From the NCBI GenBank assembly GCA_022316685.1, contig JAKJHU010000034.1, positions 868,001 through 932,000 on the forward strand: a stretch of DNA of 64,000 nucleotides, written 5' to 3'. Source of the DNA: Progne subis subis (taxonomy: Eukaryota > Chordata > Aves > Passeriformes > Hirundinidae). This document shows, in pieces, positions 49,701 to 63,035 of the stretch. Below the pieces are notes generated by a model, which was given only the letters and a program-made list of their open reading frames with translations, was not told where the DNA came from and did not search any database. The stretch's first letter is position 1, and each line of letters starts with the position of its first letter. A program made the translations under genes and the position numbers.

Positions 49701-52559
49701 CCCACAACACGACAGCCAACGAAAAAACAAACCAAAAACACCCACTGACAAACAAAACCTTAAGATGTATGCAGAGACCATGTTTGAAGTCTGTATCATT
49801 CTATTAATGTTTTTCCAGAAAACTAAAATCCTCACTTAGCTCCTTTTTACTCTGGGTTTACAGATGATGAATCTGTATAAAAACTGTGTGTTCCTTTCAC
49901 ATTGGATTTCACTAGCTCCAGCTGTACTACACAGTTTCTCACTGAACCATATAATTAAGTTACATTTTCAGCTGACTACATAAATTGATTTTCAGATGCA
50001 GTAACTGCATGTGCAGACCGACATTCTGGACATGCGCAGCTACTCTTGGCTGTACCCTGCTTCCATTGAAACAAATGGTAAAGCTTCCTTAAACCTCACA
50101 ACCGAGAAACACTTCTTGCAGAAGAACACACAGAAACCCTAGCCAAAAAACCAAGCTAGCAGTACTAATTACACACTTTCAGGAAACAGAAGTAAATTCA
50201 GTGAAAGCTGCTGGTGATCAGCAATTGATAACCTTGGACCAAGTCCCCTGACTGTTGCAGAGAGCTGTCTATATGGTTAATGCAAAGGGAAGTTAAGAAG
50301 TCTATAATCCATCAAGACAGACCCAAGAACAGGGTTCATCTAAGATTTTGATGTCTTTATTAATGTTTACAATTTATTTTCATAACTATTTTGCTTCATG
50401 AGACTAAAAGGCTGTTTTACTTCTTTGTTTCAGACTATTTACATTATGAACAATTTGATTAACAACATTTTGAATGCATAATGATGAATGATGCCTTTTA
50501 AATTCTTCAGCTGGAGAACAGACAGAAATTGCTGTTTTGGACAAACTGAACTCTCAGATAAGGATTTAGTCTTGACTATAAGAACGTTCAAGTTTAAATA
50601 CAATGTTTTTCTTTTAAATAGTCATTGCAGATATTTGCAAGTCAAGTAATCTAATAGAAACCTCTCCATAATTAGTAGTCCTAACTCAAGAACTTACTTC
50701 CTGTGGCATACTGTAAGTCTGTTCCTGCTTTCACAGACCTGGCACCACTCTGAATTCTAGGAACAGCCAGAAAAGAGTTCAGGTCACTTTACTAAAATAT
50801 TTATTAAACTTACACAAAAACCAAATAAGTCATATCTTGATGAATGTTTCTCTGTGGCACATATTTGTCTTTAAAAGAACTTGAAAATGTTATTTCCAGT
50901 ATCTTGAATGAGTAAAGACATCTTTAAAATAATTTCTAAACCAGAATGAGATTAAGTGACTGTATGCACAACATAAATCTGAAATTCCTCCCCCAGGTCT
51001 TTGCAACATCGAAGTGATAAATCTTAATTGCTTCTGGACTTCCAAGGTATGAAAGATACATTTCACCCCCATTTCATGAGAGACCAGAATAGACTTTAGA
51101 GTCTATTCACCAATTTCCCAGCACTACCCCAGTCATCTAGGAATGGCATTACAGCAGTTCTGAGCTCAAACTTGCAGTGTTTGTTGGGATCTCAAGGCAA
51201 GAACGAGGCATCATGAGAAGGCCTTTCTAAACTAAATCCAGAAAATGGCAAATCTCAAAGCATGCAGCTTTGCATCAGCAGCTCTTGTAGTGATGTCTGA
51301 TAACAGCCTTGAAGAGGCTTGAAGAACTACTCCAAAGCATTGCCTGAGAGCACCAAACAGCATGGCTTAAACCCCTAGTCAGCCTAAACAGCGGTGGCAT
51401 TTGGCATGAAGCCGGTGCCAAGGCACGACTCGGCAGCACCAACTGCCTACAGCAAGAGCCCTGTGCCTGCTAGGCACCACTGCTGACTTGGTTGTGCCAG
51501 TCACTAGGCTGCCTCCCTGCTTGAGTGCATTGCCTTAAAGTTATTTTAATGCATACCACATGGCCACTCATTCTTTCCCTCTTCTGCATCCATTTGCTTC
51601 CTCTTCTCTCCCCTGTTTAATGACAGCAACCCCAGTCTCCTCCTCCATCCAGGCTGCATTGTGGGCTGGCAATAGCATTAACAGAATTCAGTATTTAGCA
51701 CTTCATCTCAGTCAGCTCATTTCTAATTTTGCTCCTATAGCTCTGCTTTTTACAGTTTCTCTGTGTCTTTCTGCTTTTGCTATCTCATCACGTCTGTTGC
51801 CAGGCAAACTGCTTAACTTGCGCATTGCAACTTGAGGGTCAAGCCCTCCACCCTTAAAAGTAAGGTGGCATAAACAGATACAACTCCTTTGCAGCAAAAC
51901 AATTGCTTTCAGCTGGTGCAGTACCTGCAAGGTACTGCGGAGGAAGCCTTAACCTGTTCATTTGCCTTTAAAAATGACAAATTGCAACAGCCCTGGAAGA
52001 GTTTTCCAGCACAAACTGAACAAAACCAGCGATTAGCAAATCAACCCAGCAATCAGCAGCCATCAATCCAGCTTGTGGATCACCCAATTGTTGCTTGCTA
52101 ACACTGGCATCCTTCCGTCAACAACCATAGCATTAGTCTCACCTAGGAGCCTTTCCTGGTCGCTGGTGCCAAAAGTTTTTTCCTCTCATGAATTCTTCAA
52201 TCAAGCATAAGCAGGGCACAACACTTGGGCTGGCCAGGGCCTTCCCCCTTCTCCAGTCCCTAGAGTGAAGCACTGACATCAGGGCAGCATTTTTTCCAGT
52301 GTTAAAGACAAAGCACTAAGAGGGAAAACCTCCATCCACAACAGCACAGACTACACATACAGTTAAGGAGATGGTTTCCAGCCACCAATGACCTCAAGTC
52401 AAGTCTTCAAGTGAACCACCAAGGTCACTCACACCCTCCCAAACACCTCCCAGCACCACTTTTCTTACACTGACCTTTTCAAGTCCGTTGGGGCTCTTTT
52501 GGTCACAACTTGACTCTTCCAATCACTTCTACTGAAACAAGAGAACCAATGATCTAACT

Positions 52560-52585
52560 AAAAAAAAAAAAAAAAAAAAAAAAAA
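52560..52585 (+). repeat. 26-base A tract
   Basis: Uninterrupted A run 43 bp before the LTR at 52629. It lies outside that element's target duplication and so is independent of the insertion. Confidence 0.85.
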
Positions 52586-52624
52586 GAAGGCAGGCTTTTG
52601 ACTTTTTAAAGACAACTATGATTA

Positions 52625-52628
52625 GTCC
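52625..52628. repeat. Target site duplication GTCC, left copy
   Basis: GTCC directly precedes the TG terminus of the LTR and recurs directly after its CA terminus at 53311-53314. Four bases could match by chance, but the match falls exactly at TG/CA ends. Confidence 0.65.
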
Positions 52629-53310
52629 TGTGATATATGTCCTAAAGTTAATTCGTGTTTGAAATATGTTTGTATTGTAATTCACCCATATAAAATATAA
52701 GTTCTATTTCTACTCAAATATATTGTAAGAGAACTGAGACAGAAGTCACACGGAGAGGGGTATGAGGAATTTCCTATTGGCAGCACAGTACACAAAAAGG
52801 GACACGAGAAACTATACTGAGAATTACACCAAAAGGGACACGGGGATACCTCTGCCGGGAATCATTGAGAGAAACACAAAGACAACGGAAAAGGGAGATG
52901 AAGAACCCGGGAACCGAATGATCACATCAGATCAGTATCTCATCCGTCTCCTCCGGACATTACCATCTCTACGACACACCTGGGCTCGACGATTAAGGAC
53001 ATTGTTTGCCCGGGCAAATCCATTCAGAACACCAGAACCCGAACATGAATATTTAATGAAGCTGCCACAGACAGGGAAAACATCGGAGCCCCAATTTTTC
53101 TCAGCAATCCAGTGTATAAAAAGAGGCAGCTTCAAGCCAGAAATGTGAACTTGGGGTAACATACTGGCAGAGTGTGTTACCGTGTTCACCCAGCGCCGAT
53201 CCCGGGCTCGACGCTGTCCTTTTAATTGTGGCTGTCCGAGACTGTCATTTTGTCTCTCAATAAAATTCTAAGTTTTGATTTCTAAAATCTGGTCAATTGT
53301 ATTTATACCA
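52629..53310 (+). mobile_element. Solo endogenous retrovirus LTR, 682 bp
   Basis: Begins TGTGATATATGTCC and ends ATTTATACCA (TG...CA), flanked by GTCC on both sides. A 4-bp duplication is typical of gammaretrovirus-like (class I) integrations. The plus-strand order fits U3-R-U5: a U3 with a 12-nt motif AAAAGGGACACG repeated at 52795-52806 and 52831-52842, a TATAAA box at 53115-53120, a GC-richer R segment, an AATAAA signal at 53259-53264, then a short U5. The TATA-to-AATAAA distance is about 140 bp. No internal genes are present, so it is a solo LTR from LTR-LTR recombination. The 128-codon open frame at 52762-53148 lies in U3/R and is probably not a gene. The family is not named here. Confidence 0.8.
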
Positions 53311-53314
53311 GTCC
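53311..53314. repeat. Target site duplication GTCC, right copy
   Basis: Exact match to 52625-52628, immediately after the CA end of the LTR. Confidence 0.65.
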
Positions 53315-56300
53315 TCTAGCACTACTACACACCTGGTGTTCACACACCAAATGGCACATTGTGCTACCAGGCTACAAGTATGTCGCAACCAACCAGTTTC
53401 AAGCCCACGCTGGAACATACAGCACCCCGAGAACAGGGAAGGTCCCTAAAGATCTGCCTCGTATGAGCCACATCAGTGAGAGAAGGTAGAACAGCACTCA
53501 TGGAACAATCAACACAACACTCTACTACATTAGCTTTGGGACTTTACCATGAGGTCACATACATCCTTTTCCAAACTCGTGATTAAACACTACATAATAG
53601 CAATGCATTAGGAAGAAAAACAAAATAAAAAAAAACTCCACTGAGGTTTAATGTACAGTGGCTAGAACAGATGGTACTCCATGTGCAAAACACTCCTTTT
53701 TTCTGAGCTGATTTTTCAGTTCATTCGGTTTATAAAATACTTCTTTCCCACATTTCCTTATCTTAGTAAAATTTTTATTTGCACAGGTTAAATATGTATC
53801 TGGAGAACAATTTGCTCCTATTTGAAAGTCAAACCACCTTTGTACCAGACTAATGATATGCACATAGAAGATATTTATTTTTTCAGATCCTCCACCTCCA
53901 AGTCATATATATTTCTTAAGACTCACATTCTCAAACAATTAAATCCAAAGGGCAGACACTTAACTGACTTCAACAGATGTAGAATTTAACATTAAGGTAA
54001 TAATTCGTATGAACAATCGATATTTCATATGTATTGTAAGCTGAGGTACCTCAATAGTTTATCAGAAAAAAAAAAAAAAGGCTAGTCCTCCAGCCCCCAT
54101 GAGGTCATATCCCAGCTCTTTGGTGTGATGGCAAAGAATAGCAAGACAACATAGACAAGTCCAGCAATATCTATGCCTTAGATTGTATATACCAACTCAA
54201 CTATACAGGTGTAAGTGAATTTTTAAGAGGCAAGGTTAGACTTGTAGCTTTTCTGAAATTTAGTGGTCTCATGAATGACAAATACTCCTGACAAAGATCA
54301 GATTTAATCAAATACCCCTATGGCCAGACTTCAAAGGAAGTTTGGCAGCATTAAACTTTCAGATCCTCACTACTGCATTGTATTAGATGATGGATGTCAT
54401 CACCTTTGCTAAGTCTTGATAAAAGGACTTGCACAGACAGTATGGATTTTACTGTGTATTTCATCAGCTTATTATTAAAATCTAAACGTTCTGAGTGCTC
54501 CAGGGAACATTCGTTTTCAAAACCAACTGAAACATAAGTGTTCAAAGTTCTTCTACTTGCTCCACAAGAAACGAGCCCTACAACTAAAAAGAAAAAACTC
54601 TTAGCAAAAGTGTTTAGACTTCTAGTTAGCTGACATCAGAGTTCAGAAGTAAATGGTCCAAATAGCATTTCAGAACATAAAGTATTTTAACAGATGTAAT
54701 TATAAAAAAAAATCACTAACTTTTTACTTCTATGCATGTTTTTTGGCTTTTATTTCACGTTTACAACTTCATTTCTAATTTTTTTTACCCTTAAGAGAAG
54801 GGAGACAGCAATCTCTGTACCTCATTAACACCATAAACTAGGGCACAAACTGAATTCTTTTTCCCCCTTATGTTGTGGCATATAAGGCATCTTTTCACTT
54901 AAAACCACTAGTCCTATAATCAATATTTTTTAAATGCTCAGCCTAAAAAGTTATAAAAATACTTCCATTAAGAATAGATTATGCTTCAACATAATGCTAA
55001 AAAAACCCCACTTATTTCTGGTAAGTTTTATTTTTGCTCTGTAGTATCAAATGGCCTTGCTTTAGCACAGTAATAATTAGGAACCAGGGTATTGATGTTC
55101 TCATGAAGGTCAAGAGAGCTTCATTGTCTCCTCTGCATTTCAGAATACTGGAATGATAGCAGCAGAGATGATGAAACTTGGTTTCTCTCATCCTTATGCC
55201 CCTTGAAACACCATTACACCATGCCTATCTCTGTCCCTGTGTTCTCCCCTTTTCTGATGAAACAAATCTCCTCAGATTATTTAGATTATTTCCAGCTCCT
55301 TCTGCACAACCATTCTTTCAGGGAAGAGTCAGCTTGTGTAATTCCCTATCCGCAGCTAAGCATCTGCTGACTCACTGGCCAATATACCCACTCTGACTGA
55401 CAATCAAGCTTGGCCAAAGAGAACAGATAAACCAAGGGATTTTCAACAAGTCTGAGAGTCTTCAGCTTGGAGCCCTACTCCTTGGATAAGTTTGTCTTGG
55501 ATATTTTCCTCTGCAAACTTCAATGTACGGATCTACCCTAGAGAGATGTGCTAAACAAATGAGCATCTGTCCTTCAATTTTGACTTCACTTTGTCCACAG
55601 AGTTATGTGAGGGGTTTTGTTTGTTTTGTAAAATTGGTTTCACCATAATACATACTTTGAATCAGGCAAAGGGTAATACAGTTCTGATCTTTTTATCCTA
55701 ATTATGGAATTTACAACTCCAGTAATCTAGAATAAGATAATGGAAAGAAAGAGACTGGTAATGAAAATACTATTTGTTACAATTACAGCACAAAGGTGAG
55801 ACCAGGTAGAGCAGGCAAGTTAAAATGTCAGCCCTGCCTTGAACCAGCTGTCGTGAAAGGGCTCTGCACATGTGAGGTCTCAAATAGCTGATACACATGG
55901 TCTGTCATATCTTGAAGGAAATTTATTCTAAAACATATACACATATACAAATATTTATAAACACACGTATATTTTATATATGTATAAATATATTCTAATA
56001 CTTACACAGATATATTTAGACAGGGAGACAGGCACACAAAAATCCTTACAGTGTTTCTGACAAGGAGGCATTACTTTCTATATACATGAAATTTAGCAGG
56101 CTTTTGTTTTCACTGCTTGTGTTACGAAATGACATGTAAACATTAAACTCATATAAGGAACAATAAATTCAGTTAATAGTCGCCTCACAATTAAGTATTT
56201 ATGTAGATACTGCAGAAAGCTCATAGATATAAAATTTATAACTCCTTGGGGGCTGAATAAAATTAAATCAAATGGAAAAGGAAATGTGGTGACGCAAAGG

Positions 56301-57359
56301 CTTGCCTTTAATTAATCAGAATTAAACAAAATAAAGGTAAGTAATTTTCCAGCAGTCAAAGCAGCACTGGGATAAAAGTGACAATATAGGAAATAACCCA
56401 GCAGAAATACAAATGTGCCAAGTACAGGCACCACCTAATTAAAATGAGGGTTTTACAAGACTCTAAGCTACCAAAGATCAGCTTTCACACAATCCTTTTT
56501 GGGTATTTTACAGAACAACTGTGAGAAGCAATCTTCAATATCCACTTTTAAATTTCAACCTTGTAAGTTTGAAACCGTGGGCTGCTGCTCCTGTGAAGAG
56601 AGAAGGCTGCACATTTGCAAGGGGCATCACTCCAAATGTCACTGTCACCACATCACTCCCCAGCTGCTTCCCTGAGGTTATCCCACAACACAGGCTTTTA
56701 CAGCTCTGTCACCAGGTACCAGCGCTACCTAGCACACCTCTTTTGTACGCACACACATGGGATCTCGGAATTCAGGCACTGCTCAGCTAATTGGCTACCT
56801 GCTTAATTACAACCCCAGCCAAGATAATGGTTTCTACATGGGTGAAAGTGCAGAGCATCTCTACAGCTACTAATAAGGCTGTCACAATCACTGACCAGAG
56901 TGGGGTAAGCACCATCAAATAGTTATATGTTAAAAACTGCAGACAAGTGCTATAACCAATATACCCAACTGCTATGAAAGTAGAAGTATTCTAAAAAGTA
57001 TACTTGTACATTCTGAAGCCAGAAAAGTTAATTATCTTGTCTGACCACTGATGTACCACAGATCCACCACAGATCCTCATGTGTGATTATCTCAGTCTCA
57101 ACATCAGTCATTGGTGGTTTTACAAGTATTCTGGTGTCTCTGGTGTGTTCACATGAGAGTTTCGAGCAAAGATAGGAGCTTCACTCCTTTCCCTGATGTA
57201 GCATTGAACTACCCACCATCTCATGGAAGATTTGAGCTTCATTTTTCATTTGTATTAACAGTTTTATCTTCCAGGGTTCAGCTCCTTTTCTTCACTAGAG
57301 AAAAGATTTCCTTTTTTTTCCATGAATATTTTCATAAATCTAATCAGTTCATTTCTAAA

Positions 57360-57390
57360 CTTTTTTTTTTTTTTTTCTTTTTTTCTTTCA
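57360..57390. repeat. Poly-T with C interruptions
   Basis: A 17-base T run followed by CTTTTTTTCTTTC. It resembles a splice-acceptor polypyrimidine tract, and CAACCAG follows, but the downstream sequence has no exon-like frame or homology. Confidence 0.7.
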
Positions 57391-58558
57391 ACCAGATAGG
57401 TTACATCCAAGTCTACTGCTCTGAGACACTTTCTTAGTCTTTGGAATAACTTCCACAGCCCCGTTCTTCACCCTGCAGCTTTTCTAGCATTCTTTAAAGG
57501 ATACTGGCACCAAAACATCACCCAGTGCCCCAGTAATGTGGTATGCAGAGGTTAAAACCTTATTCACCCTGCAGTTTGGGACATGTTAGAGAGACAGAGA
57601 GATATGGCCAGGTTGCAAATAAAGCACAGTGGGTCTTTTCATTAACATCTCAGCTTAAAAGCAAGTGGCAAGCTAACAAAACCCCAAAGTCTTCAGCTCT
57701 GTCCACTTATGCCAAAGAGTGATTAATCTGTAAAACCTTCTGCATTGCCTCCTCTTCTGCTGTCTCCTTTTTCAAAGCACACCAGCTTGTTAATCTCATG
57801 CTTTGAGAGAGTGGAAAGGTCTCCACTGGAAGTGACTTGCCCTGTCACTTCCTGTCTCTACGCCCATTGGGTGTGCCTCTGTAGTTTTCCCTTCTCATCT
57901 CAAGAAGTTTAATAGCCACCCCAAATTTTGTCAAGGTGATTTCAAAATGCAGTATAAAGTTGTAAGCACTGTCTCTGTGCTCTGCAGCACAGAAATTTCA
58001 AAATTTGAGAGAAGCCCTGTAAATCAAAAGCCAGTGTTATTTTAATATTTCCCGTGCTAGCTGCAGTCTCTGCAGATTTATAAAACCATTTGGCAGCATG
58101 CTACACACCAGTAATTACCAGAGCAGGAAACGCTCAATAATACAGAAATAACTCACAGTCATTGCAGATACAGAGTATGATATGAAGACAAAGATATTTC
58201 TTTTCTTTATATATCAGACAGAAAAACAAGAAAGCTTTACCCCAAACAAAAGAACTGCATGAAACTCTTCCCACAGTACTCATCACTGCTGACAAACGCC
58301 ATCAGGGTGCCAGGGAGCCTGCAAAGTACCCTTAGGAACCAGCTATCAGACTTGTCCAAGTTTTCAGTCCTGGAACAATGGGTAATTCTGCAAAACAGAT
58401 ACCTTGCCTATGTGGACCAAAGAGATAAAAGGGCCAAATTCAACCCTGTAACAAAGCAGCAGCATTGTTCTTGCCTTCACAACACTGCAAGGGTTTATAT
58501 TTAGTTTTCAAACAAAGCATTAGATACATTGGAACCTTCATACAAAATGATCACTCAA

Positions 58559-58592
58559 CCACTCAATTATCACATCCACTCAATTATCACAT
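58559..58592. repeat. 17-bp exact tandem duplication
   Basis: CCACTCAATTATCACAT occurs twice in direct succession (58559-58575 and 58576-58592), followed by the first five bases again. A small tandem duplication, with no sign of function. Confidence 0.9.
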
Positions 58593-60194
58593 CCACTTAA
58601 GGGAATTCTGTAGTTTATGCAGCATTTTTAATTACTCAGTATAAAAAAGGCCCAATTTTGGTCTAAGAAGTGACAGCTCGAGAAAATCTTCTAAGAAAAA
58701 AGACTTCTCAAGCACTGAATCTTTATCAAGTTTTTCCCATCTGCAAGAACAGTGAGGAAGTGAAAATACATAATAAGGAATTTTACCAGGCCCAAACCAG
58801 GAGGCCGTGGAAGATGATACATTGTTTATAGCAAGAAAATCATAATGTATCTCTATTTAGCGTATGCATGTGCATCTATTTGCTCTAGATGCATGTATAA
58901 TCAGCCCTAGTATAAATTAGAAATCATATGAAGGATTAAACATCAATTGCCTGTCCTCCTACACTTCCCATCCCTCTGCCAGGTCCTGATTAAAACAGAA
59001 GGCACAGTAGCAATGGTTGGAAACAGACTCTGAAATTGAAATAGGAGAGGAAAATAGCCATTTTCTTATTGTAGCAAAACCCATAAAAGCCACATTAGTA
59101 TTTGACTGTCAACAAATATCACCATATTCTGAAATTAGGAAATCCTTATGGTTTTAAGAGGATCTAAAGGATGCAGAAAAATGAGGATTATTAAAATTTG
59201 AAGATATGGAAATGGAAGAATGAAGATATGATGATGGAAGTCAGTGTTGCGCAAATAATTATTTTAATATTTCTCAGGCATCCCACATATTATAACTTTT
59301 TCTCAGGTGACTAGGAGGGTTTCACACAATCTTTAAGTGTAATCTTTTGCTAGCTTCACCATCTGGGAGTTCACAGACAGCATTTTTCCAAGAGACTTAC
59401 TGTAAGTCTGTGGCATGGGTTTCTTTTAACATTCAAATTTGGTGGTTATTTAGTTTTTGACTGTGGCTTAAAATAGCCCATTATCAAAATAATATTAGGG
59501 AGATCAGGTCTCCAGAGAGCAACAGCATCTTTTATGAGAATAGCTGACAGAGCTCAAACTTTGCTTGATGCTTTCCCCCAGGTATGCAAAAACTTCTTTG
59601 GACATGAACAAATGCAGAAAACTCCTAACTACATGCAGATAAACCATTAAAACAAACAAACAAACAAACTACTGGTAGAACATAGGACACCTCATCAGAC
59701 AAGCAGAGCACTAGCTGGTGAGATGACACAAGAAAAGGCACACTAGGAATGAAGGGGGCACAGAAGGAGAGCAGAGTATAATTACAACTCAGGCCATAAA
59801 GCCACTATACATATCTAGGGATATCCTTACCATTATGCATATGTGTATCTCTAGCTTCTTCCATTATGCATATCCAGAAGAGTTACAGTAAGTTTGATTT
59901 CTCAGGTACATTTTTCATAAAATTTTTCTTTGTTTTGTTCTGGATTTTGGGGTGATTTGTTTTAAAATATCTCAGAAAAATCATGGCCAGGAAGATGATG
60001 GGAAGACGTGAAAGACAAAAATAGAGTTCCAACCCTTCACCACCTCTCTGGAGCAAAGTGTCTGGGTGTAGAATCACCCACACAATTCCTGCTGCTCTGG
60101 ACAGAGCCTACTGCATTCAAAGCATATTTAAATTTCAAAATTCCTACAGCTCTACCCTCCAAAGCATTTATCAGAAACAGTGTTGTCTCCACCC

Positions 60195-60268
60195 AAGGTG
60201 TGGGGTTGGAACTGGATGATCTTTAAGGACTCTTCCAACACAAACTATTTCATGATTCTCTGATTCTG
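60195..60268 (+). mobile_element. CR1 LINE 3' terminal fragment, sense orientation
   Basis: GGGGTTGGAACTGGATGATC, then CTTTAAGGACTCTTCCAACA, ending in the CR1 3' octamer-type repeats (ATGATTCTC TGATTCTG). Only the last 70-75 bp of the LINE is present. It is the only CR1 tail in the window in plus orientation. Confidence 0.88.
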
Positions 60269-60284
60269 TTCTGGCACAGCTCAG

Positions 60285-60365
60285 ATTTTTTTGTTTTGTT
60301 CAGTTGTTGTTTTGTGGGTGGGTTTTGTTGTTGTTTTACTTTTGTTAGTTTTGGTTTTGTTTTAG
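60285..60365. repeat. T/G-rich low-complexity tract
   Basis: Runs of T with G, GG and GGG interruptions on the plus strand. It begins about 17 bp after the CR1 3' end. Same type as 9485 and 46621. Confidence 0.65.
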
Positions 60366-63030
60366 TGCATAGGGAATTTGTTCCTTACAAAGATTTTGGT
60401 AAGACTGGTGGTCACTTGAGGGCTCAAGAACTAATGGCAGAAAAGGAATGTGAGTTTATGGTGAGTACAACACATGACTTGCATATAACACTTTGCTAGT
60501 GTTTCAGATGCCTGCTAGTTTTGGGGATATGGATTTGTTGGTCTGTGGTCAAACCTCAGTAGTTTGACAAGGTCTAGGAAATCAAAGCATGACAACAACT
60601 TCCTTTGTCCCCTAGCGCTCCACAAGTCAAATGGACAGCACAACCATACTAGGGCATCAGACTACAAGCTGGCTGAGGAAAGCAATATTGTCTCTCTAGA
60701 CAGAATTCTTCCATTTTATGTTGATTCACCGCATAACTAATTAAAAGGAATAATGATCGACATAATTCACAAAACATATCTGTCACACTGCAAGATCAGA
60801 CCAGCTGAAAAATAGAACAACATGGCTTTTTTATTTCATATAGTACTCAAGTGGCAGCGCTCTTAGATGTAATTAGAAGGTTTTGATTTTATTCAACTGT
60901 TACAAACAAACAGCATGGGACTTCACAGGAGCAATTTCATGGGAAGGGCCAAAGAAAAGTAATGAGCAAAAGAAAACAAAACACTTTTAAGACATAACTA
61001 CCTCCCAGTATGGCAACCTGTTGGGCACACTGAATAAGGAAAGGCTTTGTTTCAGACAAATGTCATAGGTTTGTTTTCTTTAAAAACCTGTCTAAAATGG
61101 CTTTTTTCAAAACATCATCTAATAGGTCATTACCAACACATACAGACTGAAATCAATACTCTCAGCTGTGGTGCACATTCCTCAGCTGCTAATACCAGCT
61201 AAGGCAGCTGCTCACACAGGAAGCCCCAATTTGCAACAAGGGAACACTAGTAATGGTCCTAGACTTCAATAAGTTATCGAATTCTTATGTTCAGATTTCT
61301 AGACCAAGTTCGACTCACAGCTAGGTGAGTGGAAACATTTCTTTAGCTACATTGTCAGACTACTCTGCCGTTCGATGGACATACTTCACTCTTTCGTAAG
61401 AGGAACTGCATCCATGAAATATGGAGGACAAGAGGGATAGAAAGAAGTCAGCTTTACAGTTGCATCACCCACTTCAACTCCTTCTTTAGAAGATCTGAAG
61501 ACATCCTACACAGTACACAGAGAGACTGTGAGAAGTCAATGCTTTTTACAACAAACCCTTTCCCATCAGCTGCAGACCAGCACAAACAGGTCTAGTTCCC
61601 ATTCCACAGCCATGGGACCACTGGCTTCCTTGTCCACAAAAACTAACATCACTGTTGCAAAATGAAAGCTTATATAGCTCTTCATCTCTGGGAAGCAGAA
61701 CATAAGGTGAACAGACACAGGCGAAAGAGGACCTTTCCTAAAACCTATCCAAAGTTGATCAAGGGTGCCTACAGCTTACACAGCTACCTGGAAGTATATT
61801 ATTTCTAACACTTCGAGTTATTGTTCAGATTTCACTTTGTTTCCTAAAACAATTTGGAACTCTTTCACCTTTGTTTTGAGCTTCTAATCACACTTCCTCC
61901 TACAGCCCCACAGATATACATTTTACTTAGCTAAATTTGCAGTTTACCAGGTTTACTTTGCTGACCAATACTGGGTAAGTGCTGATCTGCAGATATGCAT
62001 AATGCATTTTCCCCTCTTTCAGACACAGGAGAATAATAGCTTATGAAGAAGTTCTAGCAGGAGCATTCCCAAACAAACTTATTTTGTGCCTCATATATGA
62101 AAACTTGTTTAAGATAAGCTCTCTGGCAAAATGCTATGATAGCTCCCTATGTGACTCAGGTCCCTCACTGCACTGTGACATGCTACTGCAATGCACCAAG
62201 TACTTTTGTACTGCAAGTGCCTTTCTCTATACAGAAAACAAATCCCACCTGTTGTAATTCCTTGAGAGTATAACTACTTCCTTGGCAATACTTTAGTTCC
62301 TCCAGGTCTTGTTAATGGCCTCACAAGGTAAATAGTTTTCAGATTCCATTCTTATTTTCAAAGTTAACACCACCTTGCCACTCCCCCAGACTGAGCTATT
62401 TGTTCAATGATTCTTTATCACTAATACATTCACTAGTCACAGATATTTCATGCCTTCTAACCTGTCTGTAACAATACAGGCTTGTTTACTGTAGTAGGAT
62501 GTTCACTTGACTTTTGTGAAGTCTTTTTCAAACAGTAATCTTTCAACACTGGAGAAAGCAATATTGAGCCCCACTATAGGTCTGGAATGCTTCTGAGGAG
62601 CTGTGATTTTCAACAGGAGAAGAATGAAAAAAAAGGTATCTGGATATATTTCTCCTGCCTTTTTGTTTCTGAAATATGACTTATAATATTGTGCAAGAAC
62701 TGAAAGACTAAGAATAAGATGTACCATGATGCCAATAGCCAGCAGTAATTATTTTTCTTCCTGGTGAGGTAGTCTTCCTCATTTCTTTTCTAGGGAAAAG
62801 TTCTCACTCTGGAATACCATAAAATAAGCACATTCATCTTTGAACAAAAAAAATTGCCATCTGCAATGTTTAAATATACACTGCTAAAATAAAAATACTA
62901 CTTTTTTCTTTTCTGAAGGAATTTCTCCCCAAGGAGAAAAACTAAGTACCACTTTTTGGTAGTTTGTGCAGCCACTTTTGTTTTCTTTTGCAGTCTCCAT
63001 GGAGGGCCCTCTCCTACCTTTTGTTATTTC
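60366..63030. other. Intron 1 stretch: nothing recognised
   Basis: About 2.7 kb of A/T-rich DNA between the CR1/TG tract and the LTR at 63036. A B-box-like GTTCGACTC near 61307 lacks a matching A box or cloverleaf. I see no gene here. Confidence 0.55.
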
Positions 63031-63035
63031 CTCTG
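63031..63035. repeat. Target site duplication CTCTG, left copy
   Basis: CTCTG immediately precedes the TGTACTGG terminus of the LTR and is repeated exactly at 63634-63638 after its ACAACA terminus. Confidence 0.9.

Larger units (their letters stand above)
44294..52628. other. Intron 1 stretch: simple repeats, otherwise unremarkable
   Basis: Holds the 39-base A tract at 44964-45002, the G-run tract at 46621-46760 and a 26-base A tract at 52560-52585. Part of 44294-44470 may belong to the neighbouring antisense LTR. The 51370-52140 segment is slightly less A/T-rich but has no recognisable exon. Nothing else stands out. Confidence 0.55.
53315..60194. other. Intron 1 stretch: A/T-rich, no gene seen
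   Basis: Contains an A/T-rich microsatellite-like stretch near 55930-56010, a poly-T/TTTC stretch at about 57360-57390, a 17-bp tandem duplication at 58559-58592 and a CAAA repeat near 59650-59670. No exon, RNA gene or transposon landmark was recognised. Confidence 0.55.

Noticed and set aside
52762..53148. 128-codon plus-strand open frame
   Set aside because: It lies wholly inside the U3/R part of a solo LTR and spans its TATA box; no retroviral protein similarity is seen.
57355..57420. Polypyrimidine tract followed by AACCAG, like a splice acceptor on the plus strand
   Set aside because: No exon-like frame, donor or homology follows; it is a poly-T microsatellite.
61300..61325. GTTCGACTC resembling a tRNA B box
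   Set aside because: No A box at the right distance and no cloverleaf can be drawn.
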